Positions 35,076 to 46,000 of a DNA stretch of 64,000 nucleotides are shown in pieces; the first letter of the stretch is position 1, and each line of letters begins with the position of its first letter. The notes beneath the pieces were generated by a model. That model did no database searches. It was not told the origin of the DNA and saw only the letters and a program-made list of their open reading frames with translations. This DNA is from Duganella dendranthematis (lineage in GTDB: Bacteria > Pseudomonadota > Gammaproteobacteria > Burkholderiales > Burkholderiaceae_D): assembly GCF_012849375.1 (NCBI RefSeq), contig NZ_CP051684.1, forward strand, positions 3,410,001-3,474,000, given 5' to 3'. The position numbers and the translations under genes are program-made.

Positions 35076-35741
35076 TCAGCAGCGTTGCTTGCGGCGCTGG
35101 CGCCAGCCGATCAGGGCCAGGCCGGCCACCAGCATGCCCCAGGTTTCCGGCTCTGGCACGGCACTCACGCGATCCAGCGAGGTGATCGCGCCGAAAGCGG
35201 TGAAGGTGTTGCCGTCTTGCGTGCTGCCGCCGAAGTAGAAGCCGTTGAGGCTGGTGAACTGATTTAGGTAGCCGGGAATGCGGCTGCCGTTCAGCACGTG
35301 CTCATTGTCGGCAGTGAAGTTGAACTCCAGTGTGCGGTCGCCTGCTGCAGTGACCACACGGAACTGGTCGGACAGGTAGGGGTTCTTGTAGATGATCTGC
35401 AGTTCTGACGAGTTGGCTGCCGACTGGTAGCTCACGCTGCTGTTGTCGAAACTGAGACTGGCGCTAGTTAATGGTGAGGCGCCGCTATAGGTCGGTCCCC
35501 ATTCCGGACCGGCTTGCATGGGCGTGCTGGTGTCGTAGCTGATCTGGCCATGAAAGTCCAGATAGGTCGTCACCGTCCCGTCATCCGTCAGCACCGAGCT
35601 GACGTTCATCGGCCAAGGCTGGCTGTGATCGTATTTGTAGATGGCGCTGACGTAGCCGGAATAGTTGTACGTCACCTGCTCTGCGTGCGCTGTTGCTGCC
35701 AATACCAGCGCGCTGGCCAACCCTGCGAAGTATTTTTTCAT
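35076..35741 (-). CDS. PEP-CTERM sorting domain protein
   Basis: A 221-residue protein with an N-terminal signal peptide (MKKYFAGLASALVLAATAHA), a beta-rich middle with no recognised domain, and a C-terminal sorting tail: VPEPETWGMLVAGLALIGW then RQRRK. Such tails are processed by exosortase, tied to exopolysaccharide export. No exosortase gene is in this window. It lies downstream of nothing obvious on its strand, with its own start 118 bases from valS. Confidence 0.9.
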   Translation of the reverse strand: MKKYFAGLASALVLAATAHAEQVTYNYSGYVSAIYKYDHSQPWPMNVSSVLTDDGTVTTYLDFHGQISYDTSTPMQAGPEWGPTYSGASPLTSASLSFDNSSVSYQSAANSSELQIIYKNPYLSDQFRVVTAAGDRTLEFNFTADNEHVLNGSRIPGYLNQFTSLNGFYFGGSTQDGNTFTAFGAITSLDRVSAVPEPETWGMLVAGLALIGWRQRRKQRC

Positions 35742-35806
35742 ATGAACCTGCTTTAATTTAAAGTGGCATTAAAGCATTTAATTGAGGTTTTATCAAATGG
35801 CAAAAT

Positions 35807-35835
35807 GAAAAAACCGCCCGGCGTGAACCGGGCGG
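35807..35835 (-). terminator. Rho-independent terminator of valS
   Basis: On the minus strand an 8-base-pair GC stem (arms 35828-35835 and 35814-35821, loop of 6) is followed by TTTTTTCA. It starts about 25 bases after the valS stop codon. Confidence 0.88.
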
Positions 35836-35859
35836 CTGGTCGGCGATCAGGCCAGAAAC

Positions 35860-38655
35860 TTACGCTGCAGGCAGCTTGGCGATCTGCTCGCGCATCTTGT
35901 CCAGCGTGGCGGTGAAGTTGGCGACGCGTTCCTTCTCTTGCGCCACCACTTCGGCCGGCGCGCGGGCCACGAAGCTTTCGTTCGACAGCTTGCCGTTGGC
36001 CTTGTTGATCTCGCCTTCCAGACGGGTGATCTCCTTGCTCAGGCGCTCACGCTCGGCTTTGACGTCGATCTCCACTTTCAGCATCAGCTTGGTCGTGCCA
36101 ACTACCGCCACGGCGGCCGGCGAATCCGGCAGCGCGTCAACGATCTGCACTTCGGCCAGCTTGCCCAGCGCCTGGATGTAGGGTGCGCACAGCGCCAGCG
36201 CGTCCTTGTCGGCGGCGCTGCCCGGCTCGACGATCAGCGGCACGCGCAGCGACGGCGCCAGTTGCATTTCGCCGCGCAGGTTACGGGTCGCATCGATCAG
36301 CGCTTTCAGCTGTTGCATCCACGCCTCGGCCGACTCGTCGATGTTGGCGGTGTTGGCGATCGGGTACGGCTGCATCATGATCGAATCACCGGTCTTGCCG
36401 GCCAGCGGCGCAACGGCTTGCCACAGCGCTTCGGTGACGAACGGAATCACTGGATGGGCCAGGCGCAGCACCACTTCCAGCACGCGCAGCAGCGTGTGGC
36501 GGGTGGCGCGTTGCTGGCCTTCGGTGCCGTTTTGCACCTGCACCTTGGCCACTTCCAGATACCAGTCGCAATACTCGTCCCAGACGAACTTGTAGATGGT
36601 CGAGGCGATGTTGTCGAAGCGGTAGTCGGCAAAGCCCTTGGCCACGTCCAGTTCGGCTTTTTGCAGCAGCGAGATGATCCACTTGTCGGCGTTCGACAGG
36701 TCGGCTTCGGACGCCGAGCAGTCTTTGCCTTCGGTGTTCATCATCACGAACCGGGTGGCGTTCCACAGCTTGTTGCAGAAGTTGCGGTAGCCTTCGGCGC
36801 GGCCCAGGTCGAAGTTGATGTTGCGACCCAGCGAGGCGTACGAGGCCATCGTGAAGCGCACCGCGTCGGTGCCGTAGGCGGCGATGCCTTCCGGGAATTC
36901 CTTGCGGGTGGCCTTGGCGATCTTCTCGGCCGCTTTCGGGTTCATCAGGCCGGTGGTGCGTTTCTCCACCAGCGCGTCGATGCCGATGCCGTCGATCAGG
37001 TCGATCGGGTCCAGCGTGTTGCCCTTGGACTTGGACATTTTCTGGCCCTGCGAGTCGCGCACCAGGCCGTGCACGTAGACGGTCTCGAACGGCACCTTGC
37101 CGGTGAAATGCAGGGTGAACATCACCATGCGTGCCACCCAGAAGAAGATGATGTCGAAGCCGGTCACCAGTACCGACGATGGCAGGAAGGCTTTCAGGTC
37201 CGGGGTTTCTTCCGGCCAGCCGAGCGTCGAGAACGGCACCAGCGCGGACGAGAACCAGGTGTCCAGCACGTCGTTGTCGCGGCGCAGCGGCGTGGTGACG
37301 CCTTGCGCGGCGGCCTTGGCGACGGCTTCCGCTTCGGTCTTGGCGACGTAGATATTGCCGTTGTCGTCGTACCAGGCCGGGATCTGGTGGCCCCACCACA
37401 GTTGACGCGAGATGCACCAGTCCTGGATGTTGTTGAGCCACTGGTTGTAAGTGTTGCTCCAGTTTTCAGGGACGAACTTGATGTCGCCGCTGGCGACTTT
37501 TTCCAGCGCCGTTTCGGCGATCGATTTGCCCGGGAAGAACGTGCCTTCCGGCGCCGGCTTGCTCATGGCGACGAACCACTGGTCGGTCAGCATCGGCTCG
37601 ATGACGACACCGGTACGGTCGCCGCGCGGCACCATCAGCTTGTGCGGTTTGACTTGTTCCAGCAGACCCTGCGCTTCCAGGTCGGCGACGATTTGTTTGC
37701 GGGCCGCGAAGCGGTCCAGGCCGCGATAGGCTTCCGGCGCGTCGTCGACGATTTTTGCTTCCAGCGTCAGGATCGATGGCATCGCCAGCTTGTGGCGCTG
37801 GCCGACGGCGTAGTCGTTGAAATCGTGCGCCGGGGTGATCTTCACGCAACCGGTGCCGAAGGCTTTGTCGACGTATTCGTCGGCGATGATCGGGATTTCG
37901 CGGCCGACCAGCGGCAGCTTCAGCATCTTGCCGACCAGCGCCTGATAGCGCTCGTCGGTTGGATCGACCGCCACGGCGACGTCGCCCAGCATGGTTTCAG
38001 GACGGGTAGTGGCCACGGTCAGGTGACCGCTGCCATCGGCCAGCGGATACTGGATGTACCACATCGAGCCGTCTTCCTCTTCCGACACCACTTCCAGGTC
38101 GGAGACGGCGGTGCCCAGCACCGGATCCCAGTTGACCAGGCGTTTGCCGCGGTAGATCAGGCCTTGCTCGTGCAGGCGCACGAAGACGTCGGTCACCACT
38201 TTCGAGCGCGTCTCGTCCATGGTGAAGTATTCGCGCTGCCAGTCCGGCGAGGCGCCCAGGCGGCGCATCTGGCCGGTGATGGTGGAACCGGATTTCTCTT
38301 TCCACTCCCAGACCTTCTTGATGAACTCTTCGCGGCCGAGGTCGTGGCGCGAGATTTTCTGCGCGTCCAGCTGGCGTTCCACCACGATCTGGGTGGCGAT
38401 ACCGGCGTGGTCGGTGCCCGGAATCCAGGCGGTGTTATGGCCGAGCATGCGATGGTAGCGGGTCAGGCCATCCATGATGGTCTGATTGAATGCATGGCCC
38501 ATGTGCAAGGTGCCGGTGACGTTCGGCGGCGGCAGCTGGATGCTGAAAGAAGGTTTGCCGGCGTCGAGGGTGGCGGTGTAGTAACCGCGCGCTTCCCACT
38601 CGCTACGCCAGAACTGTTCAATGTCGGCAGGCTCGAAAGACTTGGCTAATTCCAT
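35860..38655 (-). CDS. valS: Valyl-tRNA synthetase
   Basis: A 931-residue class I synthetase. The start is the ATG at 38655 ([14 protein letters not shown]), the normal ValS beginning; an extension to 38745 crosses a predicted promoter and is rejected. HIGH appears as [14 protein letters not shown] and KMSKS as KMSKSKGN. The editing domain (CP1) lies between, the anticodon-binding domain is about 640-790, and the C-terminal coiled-coil arm ([22 protein letters not shown]) binds tRNA. A -10 box TATAAT lies at 38692-38687 on the minus strand, and a GACGCGGC/GCCGCGTC dyad (38696-38721) stands just upstream of it. Confidence 0.97.
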   Translation of the reverse strand: MELAKSFEPADIEQFWRSEWEARGYYTATLDAGKPSFSIQLPPPNVTGTLHMGHAFNQTIMDGLTRYHRMLGHNTAWIPGTDHAGIATQIVVERQLDAQKISRHDLGREEFIKKVWEWKEKSGSTITGQMRRLGASPDWQREYFTMDETRSKVVTDVFVRLHEQGLIYRGKRLVNWDPVLGTAVSDLEVVSEEEDGSMWYIQYPLADGSGHLTVATTRPETMLGDVAVAVDPTDERYQALVGKMLKLPLVGREIPIIADEYVDKAFGTGCVKITPAHDFNDYAVGQRHKLAMPSILTLEAKIVDDAPEAYRGLDRFAARKQIVADLEAQGLLEQVKPHKLMVPRGDRTGVVIEPMLTDQWFVAMSKPAPEGTFFPGKSIAETALEKVASGDIKFVPENWSNTYNQWLNNIQDWCISRQLWWGHQIPAWYDDNGNIYVAKTEAEAVAKAAAQGVTTPLRRDNDVLDTWFSSALVPFSTLGWPEETPDLKAFLPSSVLVTGFDIIFFWVARMVMFTLHFTGKVPFETVYVHGLVRDSQGQKMSKSKGNTLDPIDLIDGIGIDALVEKRTTGLMNPKAAEKIAKATRKEFPEGIAAYGTDAVRFTMASYASLGRNINFDLGRAEGYRNFCNKLWNATRFVMMNTEGKDCSASEADLSNADKWIISLLQKAELDVAKGFADYRFDNIASTIYKFVWDEYCDWYLEVAKVQVQNGTEGQQRATRHTLLRVLEVVLRLAHPVIPFVTEALWQAVAPLAGKTGDSIMMQPYPIANTANIDESAEAWMQQLKALIDATRNLRGEMQLAPSLRVPLIVEPGSAADKDALALCAPYIQALGKLAEVQIVDALPDSPAAVAVVGTTKLMLKVEIDVKAERERLSKEITRLEGEINKANGKLSNESFVARAPAEVVAQEKERVANFTATLDKMREQIAKLPAA

Positions 38656-38686
38656 GATATGGCTAATTAAATTGGGCGAAACAGCC

Positions 38687-38721
38687 ATTATAAATGACGC
38701 GGCACAGCATTGAGCCGCGTC
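38687..38721 (-). promoter_or_regulatory. Probable valS promoter with upstream dyad
   Basis: Reading the minus strand, TATAAT occupies 38692-38687. The perfect 8-base dyad GACGCGGC (38696-38703) / GCCGCGTC (38714-38721) covers the place where a -35 box should be, and no good -35 is seen. The dyad might be an operator or simply a hairpin. Confidence 0.45.
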
Positions 38722-38848
38722 TGCTGGAAAATTATCAATATGCAAACCGTAGCGGTTTGGTTTTCGTCACAACCGAACAACTTTCCCAGCGTTAGCATGC
38801 TCGTGTAGCAATGCAGGAAAGTCGGCGTTTTCTTGGAGACTGAAAATT

Positions 38849-39382
38849 ATGGTGAATTGGGAACTTGCCGCGTGGGTTTTGGTCAATTTAGGTGTGCCAG
38901 CTTTGGCAGCCACGCTTATTGCATTGATATTGCTGCTCACACCGTGGTCGTCACTATGGCTGAAAATGATGTGGCGTTCCTTAGCGGATGGTCAGCTATA
39001 TTGGGTGGCGGTAGCCTTTTGTGCATCAGCTTTGTCGGAGGCGTCAGAATATCGAGATCTGGCCGGTCCAACTGCGTCGATGTTCCCATGGGGACCAGTA
39101 TTATGGCTGTTGATATTGGTGATTACGGGAGGCTCCCTTGTTACCTGGGTGTATAACGAAAGCGTTAACTCAAAGCAAGATCGGTCGAACGCTTCGAGCG
39201 CTGCTGCAGATAGTAGAAAATTTCAAAACAAACAAGTCGTCTACTCAATTATTGTCACCTTGATCGCTGGTGCAAGCTTCACACTGATTCATGCGTCGAC
39301 GGTGGAAGCCCGTAAAAAACAACAGGTCCCTGCATTAGCAAACGCAGGGACATGCTTAAAACTAAAGGATGGTGGGAAATGA
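38849..39382 (+). CDS. Membrane protein of unknown function
   Basis: A 177-residue protein with about four hydrophobic segments (residues 8-30, 49-64, 83-99 and 130-148). A soluble Ser/Ala/Lys-rich stretch lies between segments three and four. Base composition is visibly richer in A and T than its neighbours, which hints at recent acquisition. I recognise no family. GGAG precedes the ATG by 10 bases. Its stop overlaps the start of the next small gene (ATGA), so the two probably form a pair. Confidence 0.65.
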   Translation: MVNWELAAWVLVNLGVPALAATLIALILLLTPWSSLWLKMMWRSLADGQLYWVAVAFCASALSEASEYRDLAGPTASMFPWGPVLWLLILVITGGSLVTWVYNESVNSKQDRSNASSAAADSRKFQNKQVVYSIIVTLIAGASFTLIHASTVEARKKQQVPALANAGTCLKLKDGGK

Positions 39383-39522
39383 CATCGATCTTTAAGCGTA
39401 ATAGAAAAGAAATTTCTTTAGACTCCGTCAAGATTGCCTCTTGGGTCGAGCGGTTGCGAGTTTTAGCTGTCATTATCGGCGTAGTCGCCATTGCCGTCGC
39501 TACCACTTTCAGTACCTTTTGA
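39379..39522 (+). CDS. 47-residue small membrane protein, unknown function
   Basis: A short gene coupled by an ATGA overlap to the membrane protein at 38849. The first 25 residues are hydrophilic and positively charged (MTSIFKRNRKE...). The last 22 form one membrane span (VLAVIIGVVAIAVATTFSTF). The same low-GC composition as its partner supports joint origin. It ends 11 bases before the convergent molybdenum oxidoreductase gene. No homologue is known to me. Confidence 0.55.
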   Translation: MTSIFKRNRKEISLDSVKIASWVERLRVLAVIIGVVAIAVATTFSTF

Positions 39523-39533
39523 GGCAGGCCACA

Positions 39534-41657
39534 TCAGGCGGACTGGATGTGTTGTGCGGATAACGGCAGCTGGCGCACGCGTTTGCCGGTGGCGGCGAAC
39601 AGGGCGTTGGCGACGGCCGGGACGATCAGCGCGGTCGCCGGTTCGCCGATGCCGCCCGGCTTCTCGGTGCTGGGCACCAGCGTGACGTCGATCTTCGGCA
39701 TCTCGTTCATGCGCAGCACCGGATAGTCGTGGAAGTTGGTCTGCTGCACGCGTCCCTTGTCCAGCGTGATTTCCGCCCCCAGTGCCGACGATAGTCCGAA
39801 CGCGATGCTGGACTGGAGCTGCGCCTCCACCGTGTCCGGATTGATCATCTGACCAAGATCGGCCGCCACCCACACGTGATGCACCTTGATGGCGTGGTCC
39901 TTGTCGACCGAAATCTCGGCCACCTGCGCCATATACGTGTCGTAGCCCTCCATCAGTGCGATGCCGCGATAGTGGCCTTTCGGCAGCGGCTTGCCCCAGC
40001 CGGATTTGTCCGCCGCCAGCTTCAGCACCTTGGCAAAGCGCGGCTGCTTGTCCAACAGCGCCAGGCGGAACTGGTACGGATCTTTGCCGGCGGCGGCCGC
40101 CATCTCGTCGATGAAGCTTTCGTTGGCAAACGCATTTAGCGCGTGACTGACCGAGCGCCAGTAGCCGACCCGCAGGCCGCTGTCGTGTTCGATCAGTTCC
40201 TGCGTCATGTTGGGAATATCGTAGCCAACCACCGCCGCTTCGGCCATGAACGGGTCCAGCGTACCCTTGGGCAGGCCGAAGGCGCGTTGCGAGATCGATT
40301 GCGAGGTCAGCTGCAAGGTCAGCGCCACCGGCTTGCCGTTGGCGTCCAGGCCGCCGGCCATGCGGTGCAGCGCCATCGGCCGGTAGAAGTCGTGCGTGGT
40401 GTCGTCCTCGCGCGTCCACAGCAGCTTGACCGGCTTGCCGACCGCCTTGGAGATTTCGGCCGCCTGCACGGCGAAGTCATATTCCAGCCGCCGGCCGAAA
40501 CCGCCGCCGAGGAAAGTGGTTTTCACCGTCACGTCTTCCGGCTTGAGGCCGATGGCGGTGGCGACATTGCCCTGCGTGCCTTGCTGGAATTGCGCCGGCC
40601 CGATCACCAGGCATTTGCCATCCTTGTACGAAGCGGTGAAATTCTGCGGCTCCATGGTCGCGTGCGCGAGCAGCGGCGACCAGTATTCGGCGCTGAGCTT
40701 TTTGCTGGCGCTGTTCAGCGCCGCCTTGGCGTCACCGGTTTTCTTGATCGGGATGGTGGCGTCCTTGGCGTTGCGGATGCCGTCCTGCATCGAAGCGTTG
40801 TCGATGCGCGCCACCGCGCCTTCGTCCCATTGCACCGCCAGCGCTTCGCGCGCTTTCTTCGCATGCCACCAGGTATCGGCCACCACCGCCACGCCGTCGC
40901 GGATCTGCACCACGGCGGTCACGCCGGGCATGGCCTTGGCCTTGGCGGCGTCGAAGCTGGTCGGCTTGCCGCCGATGACCGGACACTGCTCCAGCGACGC
41001 ATACACCATGCCGGGCAGCTTGACGTCGATGCCGTACTCGGCGGTGCCGTTGACCTTGTAAGCCGTGTCCAATCGCTTGGTGGGCTTGCCGATGACCTTG
41101 AAGTTTTTGGCTTCCTTCAGCGTTACTTTTTTCGGCACCGGCAGCTTGGAGGCCGCCTCGGCCAGCTCGCCATAGGTGGCGCTGCGGCCGCCGGGACCGG
41201 TGACCTTGCCGTCGGCCGCGCGCAGTTGCGCGGCGTCGACATTCCACCTGGCCGCCGCCGCATTGACCAGCATGGTGCGCACCTGGGCGCCGGCGATGCG
41301 CAGCTTGTCCCAGCCGTCGCGCACCGAGGTCGAGCCGCCGGTGATTTGCGCGCCGAGCAGGGCGTTGGTGTAGACCGGCGCCACCGGCGCGATCTCCACC
41401 TTGATCTTGCGGATGTCCACCCCCAGCTCTTCGGCGATCAGCATCGGCATTGAGGTGTACACGCCCTGGCCCATTTCGGAACGGGCCGACAGCAGCGTGA
41501 TGGTGTTGTCGTCGGCGATGTGGACCCAGGCGTTGGGCGTGTGCAGCGTGCCGGCCGCCACGGCCTGGTCCAGTTGCGCGGGCAAGAACACGCCCAGCGT
41601 CAGTCCGCCGCCGACCACGGCGGTGGTTTTCAGGAATTCCCTGCGATTGGTCGTCAT
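39534..41657 (-). CDS. Molybdopterin-binding subunit, xanthine dehydrogenase family (IorB-like)
   Basis: A 707-residue large subunit starting at the ATG at 41657. It has a Tat-type signal (TNRREFLKTTAVVGGGLTLG), so the folded complex is exported with its cofactor. The body has aldehyde/xanthine-oxidase repeats: FGRRLEYDFA, MEPQNFTASY, and the ending GIGEPATALIVPAVANAL with the Glu expected at the active site. Its partner is the 2Fe-2S gene 10 bases upstream. This is the isoquinoline 1-oxidoreductase-like group, often acting on aldehydes or N-heterocycles; substrate unknown. Confidence 0.9.
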   Translation of the reverse strand: MTTNRREFLKTTAVVGGGLTLGVFLPAQLDQAVAAGTLHTPNAWVHIADDNTITLLSARSEMGQGVYTSMPMLIAEELGVDIRKIKVEIAPVAPVYTNALLGAQITGGSTSVRDGWDKLRIAGAQVRTMLVNAAAARWNVDAAQLRAADGKVTGPGGRSATYGELAEAASKLPVPKKVTLKEAKNFKVIGKPTKRLDTAYKVNGTAEYGIDVKLPGMVYASLEQCPVIGGKPTSFDAAKAKAMPGVTAVVQIRDGVAVVADTWWHAKKAREALAVQWDEGAVARIDNASMQDGIRNAKDATIPIKKTGDAKAALNSASKKLSAEYWSPLLAHATMEPQNFTASYKDGKCLVIGPAQFQQGTQGNVATAIGLKPEDVTVKTTFLGGGFGRRLEYDFAVQAAEISKAVGKPVKLLWTREDDTTHDFYRPMALHRMAGGLDANGKPVALTLQLTSQSISQRAFGLPKGTLDPFMAEAAVVGYDIPNMTQELIEHDSGLRVGYWRSVSHALNAFANESFIDEMAAAAGKDPYQFRLALLDKQPRFAKVLKLAADKSGWGKPLPKGHYRGIALMEGYDTYMAQVAEISVDKDHAIKVHHVWVAADLGQMINPDTVEAQLQSSIAFGLSSALGAEITLDKGRVQQTNFHDYPVLRMNEMPKIDVTLVPSTEKPGGIGEPATALIVPAVANALFAATGKRVRQLPLSAQHIQSA

Positions 41658-41667
41658 GGCCGTCTCC

Positions 41668-42132
41668 TTATGCCTTGCGCATTTCTGCGGCGGCGGTGTG
41701 GATGGCGGCGCGGATGCGGTTGTAGGTGCCACATCGGCAGATATTGCCGCTCATGGCGTTGTCGATGTCGGTATCGCTGGGATGCTTGTTGGTGCTGAGC
41801 AGCGCGGCCGCGCTCATCAGCTGGCCGGACTGGCAGTAGCCGCATTGCGGCACGTCGTGGGCGATCCAGGCTTTTTGCAGCGGGTGGGAGTTATCTTTGG
41901 ACAGCGATTCGATGGTGGCGACTTTTTTGCCGGCGACTACCGAGACCGGCGTCTGGCAGGAGCGGATCGGTTGGCCGTCGAGGTGGACGGTGCAGGCGCC
42001 GCACAGCGCCAGGCCACATCCGAACTTGGTGCCGGTCAGGCCGATTTCGTCGCGGATCACCCACAGCAGTGGGGTATCCGCTTCGGCCTGCACACTGACT
42101 TCTTTGCCGTTAAGCTTGAACTGTGTTGCCAT
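41668..42132 (-). CDS. [2Fe-2S] subunit, xanthine dehydrogenase family (IorA-like)
   Basis: A 154-residue protein starting at the ATG at 42132. Two iron-sulfur sites are visible: the plant-type ferredoxin set [21 protein letters not shown] (written here only to mark Cys spacing CxxxxCxxC...C) and the alpha-helical set CGYCQSG and CRCGTY. It has no signal peptide, so it must be exported bound to the Tat-tagged large subunit. The two genes are co-transcribed with a 10-base gap. No cytochrome subunit follows. Confidence 0.92.
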   Translation of the reverse strand: MATQFKLNGKEVSVQAEADTPLLWVIRDEIGLTGTKFGCGLALCGACTVHLDGQPIRSCQTPVSVVAGKKVATIESLSKDNSHPLQKAWIAHDVPQCGYCQSGQLMSAAALLSTNKHPSDTDIDNAMSGNICRCGTYNRIRAAIHTAAAEMRKA

Positions 42133-42213
42133 GCCTATCTCCTCGTTATGATTAGGAATATTCATGCCGCGAAGATCAATATAACGTATTTCAACGACAA
42201 AAAGGAGACTTGC

Positions 42214-43032
42214 ATGATCCCAGTTTTAGAAGCCGTCAGCCTGCTTGTGGACGGCGCCATCGCCACCATCCGCCTCAACCGCCCGGACAAGCTGAACGCG
42301 ATGAACCTTGCCATGTGGCATGACATTCGTACGGCCTTCCGCTACGTCGACGAGACGCCGGCGATCCGCGTCGCCATCCTGGAAGGCGAGGGCAAGGCCT
42401 TCACCGCCGGCATCGATTTGCAGATGATGCTGGGCGTCGGCGCCCAGGTGCGCGACGAGTGCGACGGCCGCACGCGCGAAAACCTGCGCCGCGTGATCCT
42501 CGATTTGCAGGACACGCTGACCAGCCTGGAGCGCTGCCGCAAGCCGGTGCTGGCGGCCGTGCATGGCGCGTGCGTCGGCGGCGGCATCGATCTGATCTGC
42601 TGCGCCGACATGCGCTACTGCGCGGCCGACGCCTGGTTCACCATCAAGGAAATCGATATCGGCATGGTGGCCGATGTGGGTACGCTGCAACGCTTGCCGC
42701 GTCTGATCGGCGAGGGCATGGCACGCGAACTGGCCTACACCGCGCGCAAATTCGACGCCGCCGAAGCCAGGGAGATGCGGCTGGTCAACCGCGTGTTCGA
42801 GTCGCCGGACGCGCTGCGGGCCGGCGTGCGGGAAATCGCCGAGCAGATCGCCGCCAAGTCGCCGCTGTCGGTGCGCGGCGTCAAGGAGATGATCAGCTAC
42901 GCCCGCGACCACACCATCGCGGACGGCCTCAACTACGTCGCCACATGGAATGCCGCCATGCTGATGTCATCCGATCTGCAGGCGGCCATGATGGCCGGCA
43001 TGAGCAAATCCGTGCCTACCTTCAAGGACTGA
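42214..43032 (+). CDS. Crotonase-family delta(3,5)-delta(2,4)-dienoyl-CoA isomerase-like protein
   Basis: A 272-residue crotonase starting at the ATG at 42214 after AAAGGAG. Oxyanion-hole parts are [10 protein letters not shown] and [11 protein letters not shown]. The block [18 protein letters not shown] matches ECH1-type dienoyl-CoA isomerases, including the Glu and Asp that shift the double bonds. This points to beta-oxidation of unsaturated fatty acids. It is divergent from the iorAB-like genes and overlaps the diguanylate cyclase gene at its 3' end by 11 bases. Confidence 0.88.
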   Translation: MIPVLEAVSLLVDGAIATIRLNRPDKLNAMNLAMWHDIRTAFRYVDETPAIRVAILEGEGKAFTAGIDLQMMLGVGAQVRDECDGRTRENLRRVILDLQDTLTSLERCRKPVLAAVHGACVGGGIDLICCADMRYCAADAWFTIKEIDIGMVADVGTLQRLPRLIGEGMARELAYTARKFDAAEAREMRLVNRVFESPDALRAGVREIAEQIAAKSPLSVRGVKEMISYARDHTIADGLNYVATWNAAMLMSSDLQAAMMAGMSKSVPTFKD

Positions 43033-46000
43033 GGCGCCAGGTGTCGCGACCGGCCGCCTTGGCCTGGTACAGGGCGAGGTCGGCGCGCTTGTAGAGCTGC
43101 TCGTGGCTTTCGCCGTCGCGGTAGATGGCGGCGCCGATGCTGGCGCTGATTTCGATGGTGGCCTCGCCATACGACAACGGCAGGGCCAGGTTGGCGAGAA
43201 TGCGCGCACACACCGGTTCCAGCGTGGCGCCGTCACCGGTATGGGCCAGCAGCACGGCGAACTCATCGCCGCCCAGGCGGAATGGCCGGTCGGCTTCGCG
43301 CACGGCGGCGCACAGGCGGTCGGCGGCGGCGGCCAGCAAGGCGTCGCCAGCATCGTGGCCGTGGGTGTCGTTGACCGGCTTGAAGCGGTCGAGGTCGACC
43401 AGCAACAGCGTGAAGGCGCCGCCGCCCCGTTCGGCCTGCGCCACCAGATGGCGCAGTTCGTCGTTGAACAGGCGGCGGTTGGCCAGGCCGGTCAGCGGAT
43501 CGCCGTAGGCCAGCGTTTCCAGCTGTGCCTGGGTGGCGCGCAGTTCGGCGGTGCGCGTCTCGACCATGGCTTCCAGTTCGCGCTGGCGACGCCGCAGATA
43601 GGCGGTGCGGGTCTGCACCAGACCGGCGCCCGCCAGCAGCGCCAGCGCCAGCAGCGCCAGCCGCGCTTCCGGCCGCTGGTGCCAGGCCGGCAGCACCCGC
43701 ACCGGCACTTCGAGCGGTGCGGCCCAGTCGCCGTTGCGGTTGGAGCCGCGCAACAGCAGCACATAGTCGCCCGGCGGCAGGTTGTTGTAGCTGGCGCGAC
43801 GCGAGGTGGCCTCGGTCTCGACCCAGTGCGAGTCGAAGCCTTTGAGCTGGTAGGCGTAACGGTTGCGCTCCGGCGCCGAATAGTCCAGCGCGGCGAATTC
43901 GACCGAGAAGCCACGTTCGCGCGCGGCGGTGGTAACGGTGATCGGCGCGGCCTTGCCGCCGAGGCCGGCGTTGTAGGGGCCGACCGGCATTTCCCTGTCG
44001 TTGAGCAGGATGCGGGTGACCACCATCGGCGGCTTGTAATGCCAGCCGGACAGCGCCTGCGGCCGCACCACGGTCAGGCCGGACAGGCCGCCGAACACCA
44101 GTTCGCCCTCGGTCGTGACGGTGCCGGAATTGGTCCAGTACATCGGCACCTGCACGCCTTCGCCGGGGCCGAGCGGCTGCACCGTCAGCGAGCGCGGATC
44201 GATGCGCGCCAGGCCGGCGTCGGTGCTGGCCCAGATCATGCCCTGGCGGTCTTGCAGCAGCTTATTGGCGCCGCTGTCGGGCAGACCCTGCTGCATGCCG
44301 ATCCGGCGGAAGCGGCGGCGGCCGTCGGCGTCGGTGCGTTCGAGAATGACCACGCCGGTGCCGAAGTTTGACAGCCACAGCCGGCCCTGCGCATCCAGCA
44401 GCAGCGACGACACGTAGCCGGGCGGCAGCCGGTCCGGCGTGCCGAGGTCGGCCGGCATGATTTCCACCACGTCCGGCCCCAGCCGCGCCAGCCCGGTGCG
44501 GGTGCCGACCCAGACATCGTCGCCGGCCGGCAGGATGACGGTGACGCGCGGATCGCCCAGGCTCTTGCCTTCGTGGCGCAGCAGGCGCGGCGTGCCGCCG
44601 CCGGCCGGCAGGTCGAGCGCCCACAGGCCGTCCAGGCCGCCCATCCACAGCGTGCGGCCGGTTACCGTCAGGTTCCACACTTCTTCCTCGTCGCGCCGCT
44701 GCGGCAGCGCCACGCGCTGCACGCTGCGGCCGTCAGCGCTGGCGCGGAACAGGCCGTGCTGGGTGCCGATATAGGTTTCGCCGTCGGGGCCGGCCGCAGT
44801 AGTCAGCACGCGGCCCGGCGGCAGGCCATGGCTGCCCGCCAGCTGGCCGCTGTAGCCGCGATACGGATCGATCAGTTCGACGCCGCCGCTGATCAGACTG
44901 AGCCACAGCTTGCCGTCCGGCGCGTTCATCACGCTTGGCACGCTGAGTACGCCGCTGCGGCCCGGGGCCAGGTGGCGGATGGTGGCCACCGCAGCCGGCT
45001 GCGGCGCGTGCTGGCTGATGCCGGCCATATTGGCGGCGTAGATGATGCCGCTGCGTTCGCGGAACATGGTCAGCACGTCGTTGTCGGCCAGGCTGTCCGG
45101 GGTGTCGCTGCGGTGGTGGATGCGGCGCGTGGTGTGGTGCGGCACATCGAGCACCACGATGCCGCCGTTGGCGCCATTGGTGCCGAACCAGATTTCGTCG
45201 GGCGTGGCTTCGACAATGGCCGCCACCCGTTCGTTTTGCAGTGTCGGCTGGGCGCCGCTTTCCAGCACCGGCGTGGCGTTGGCCGCGCCGGCCGCCAGCA
45301 GGTAGGCGCCGCTGGTGCGGCTGCCGATCCACAGCCGGTCGGTGCTATCGCGCAACAGGCTGTTGACCGGCAGGTTGGCTTTGCCGCCCAGCGTCACCTG
45401 TTGCACCGGCAATCCCTGGCGCAAGAGGAACAGGCCGCGCCGGGTGCCGGCCCACAGCACGCCGTCGGCGTCGCGCAGCAGCGTGTCGATGCCGCCCTCG
45501 GGCAGTGTGGCGGCGCCCAAGCTGTCGCCCAGGCGGTCGAAGCGGCCGTCGGCGGCCAAGTGGTCGAGGCCGCTGCCGGTGGCGATCCACAGGCCACCCT
45601 GGCCGTCGTCGGCCATGGCCGCCACGCGCGGATCGCGCAGGCCGCTCGGGCTGGCACGATAGCGGATGAATTTGTCATGATCGGGATCATAGCGGGCCAG
45701 CCCGCCGGAGCTCATGCCGGCCCACAGCCGGCCCTGACTGTCGACGTGCAGACTCATGATGAAGCTGTCGGGCAGCGCGTCCTCGCGCGCGTCGGCCACG
45801 TATTTGACATGACGGTTGCCGTCCCAGCGGGTCAGGCCGGCCTGGGTGCCGATCCACAGAAAGCCCTGGCGGTCCTGGGCGAAGCACAGCCCGCTGCTGA
45901 GGTCGGCATGGACGGTGTGCTTGAAGGAGGTATGGCTGAGGCCGGTCCAGCGCTCGTCGTTGCCGGCATGGGCCGGCGCCAGCAGGCTTAGCATCAGACA

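Noticed and set aside
35938..38649. A 903-codon open frame on the plus strand opposite valS
   Set aside because: It mirrors valS exactly, has low-complexity His/Gln/Arg/Gly composition and no recognisable motif. Long antisense frames are expected in GC-rich DNA.
38743..38766. CAAACCG-TAG-CGGTTTG hairpin followed by GTTTTC, considered as a terminator
   Set aside because: No plus-strand gene ends upstream of it and the stem is only 7 base pairs; it may be chance or part of the region before the small membrane genes.
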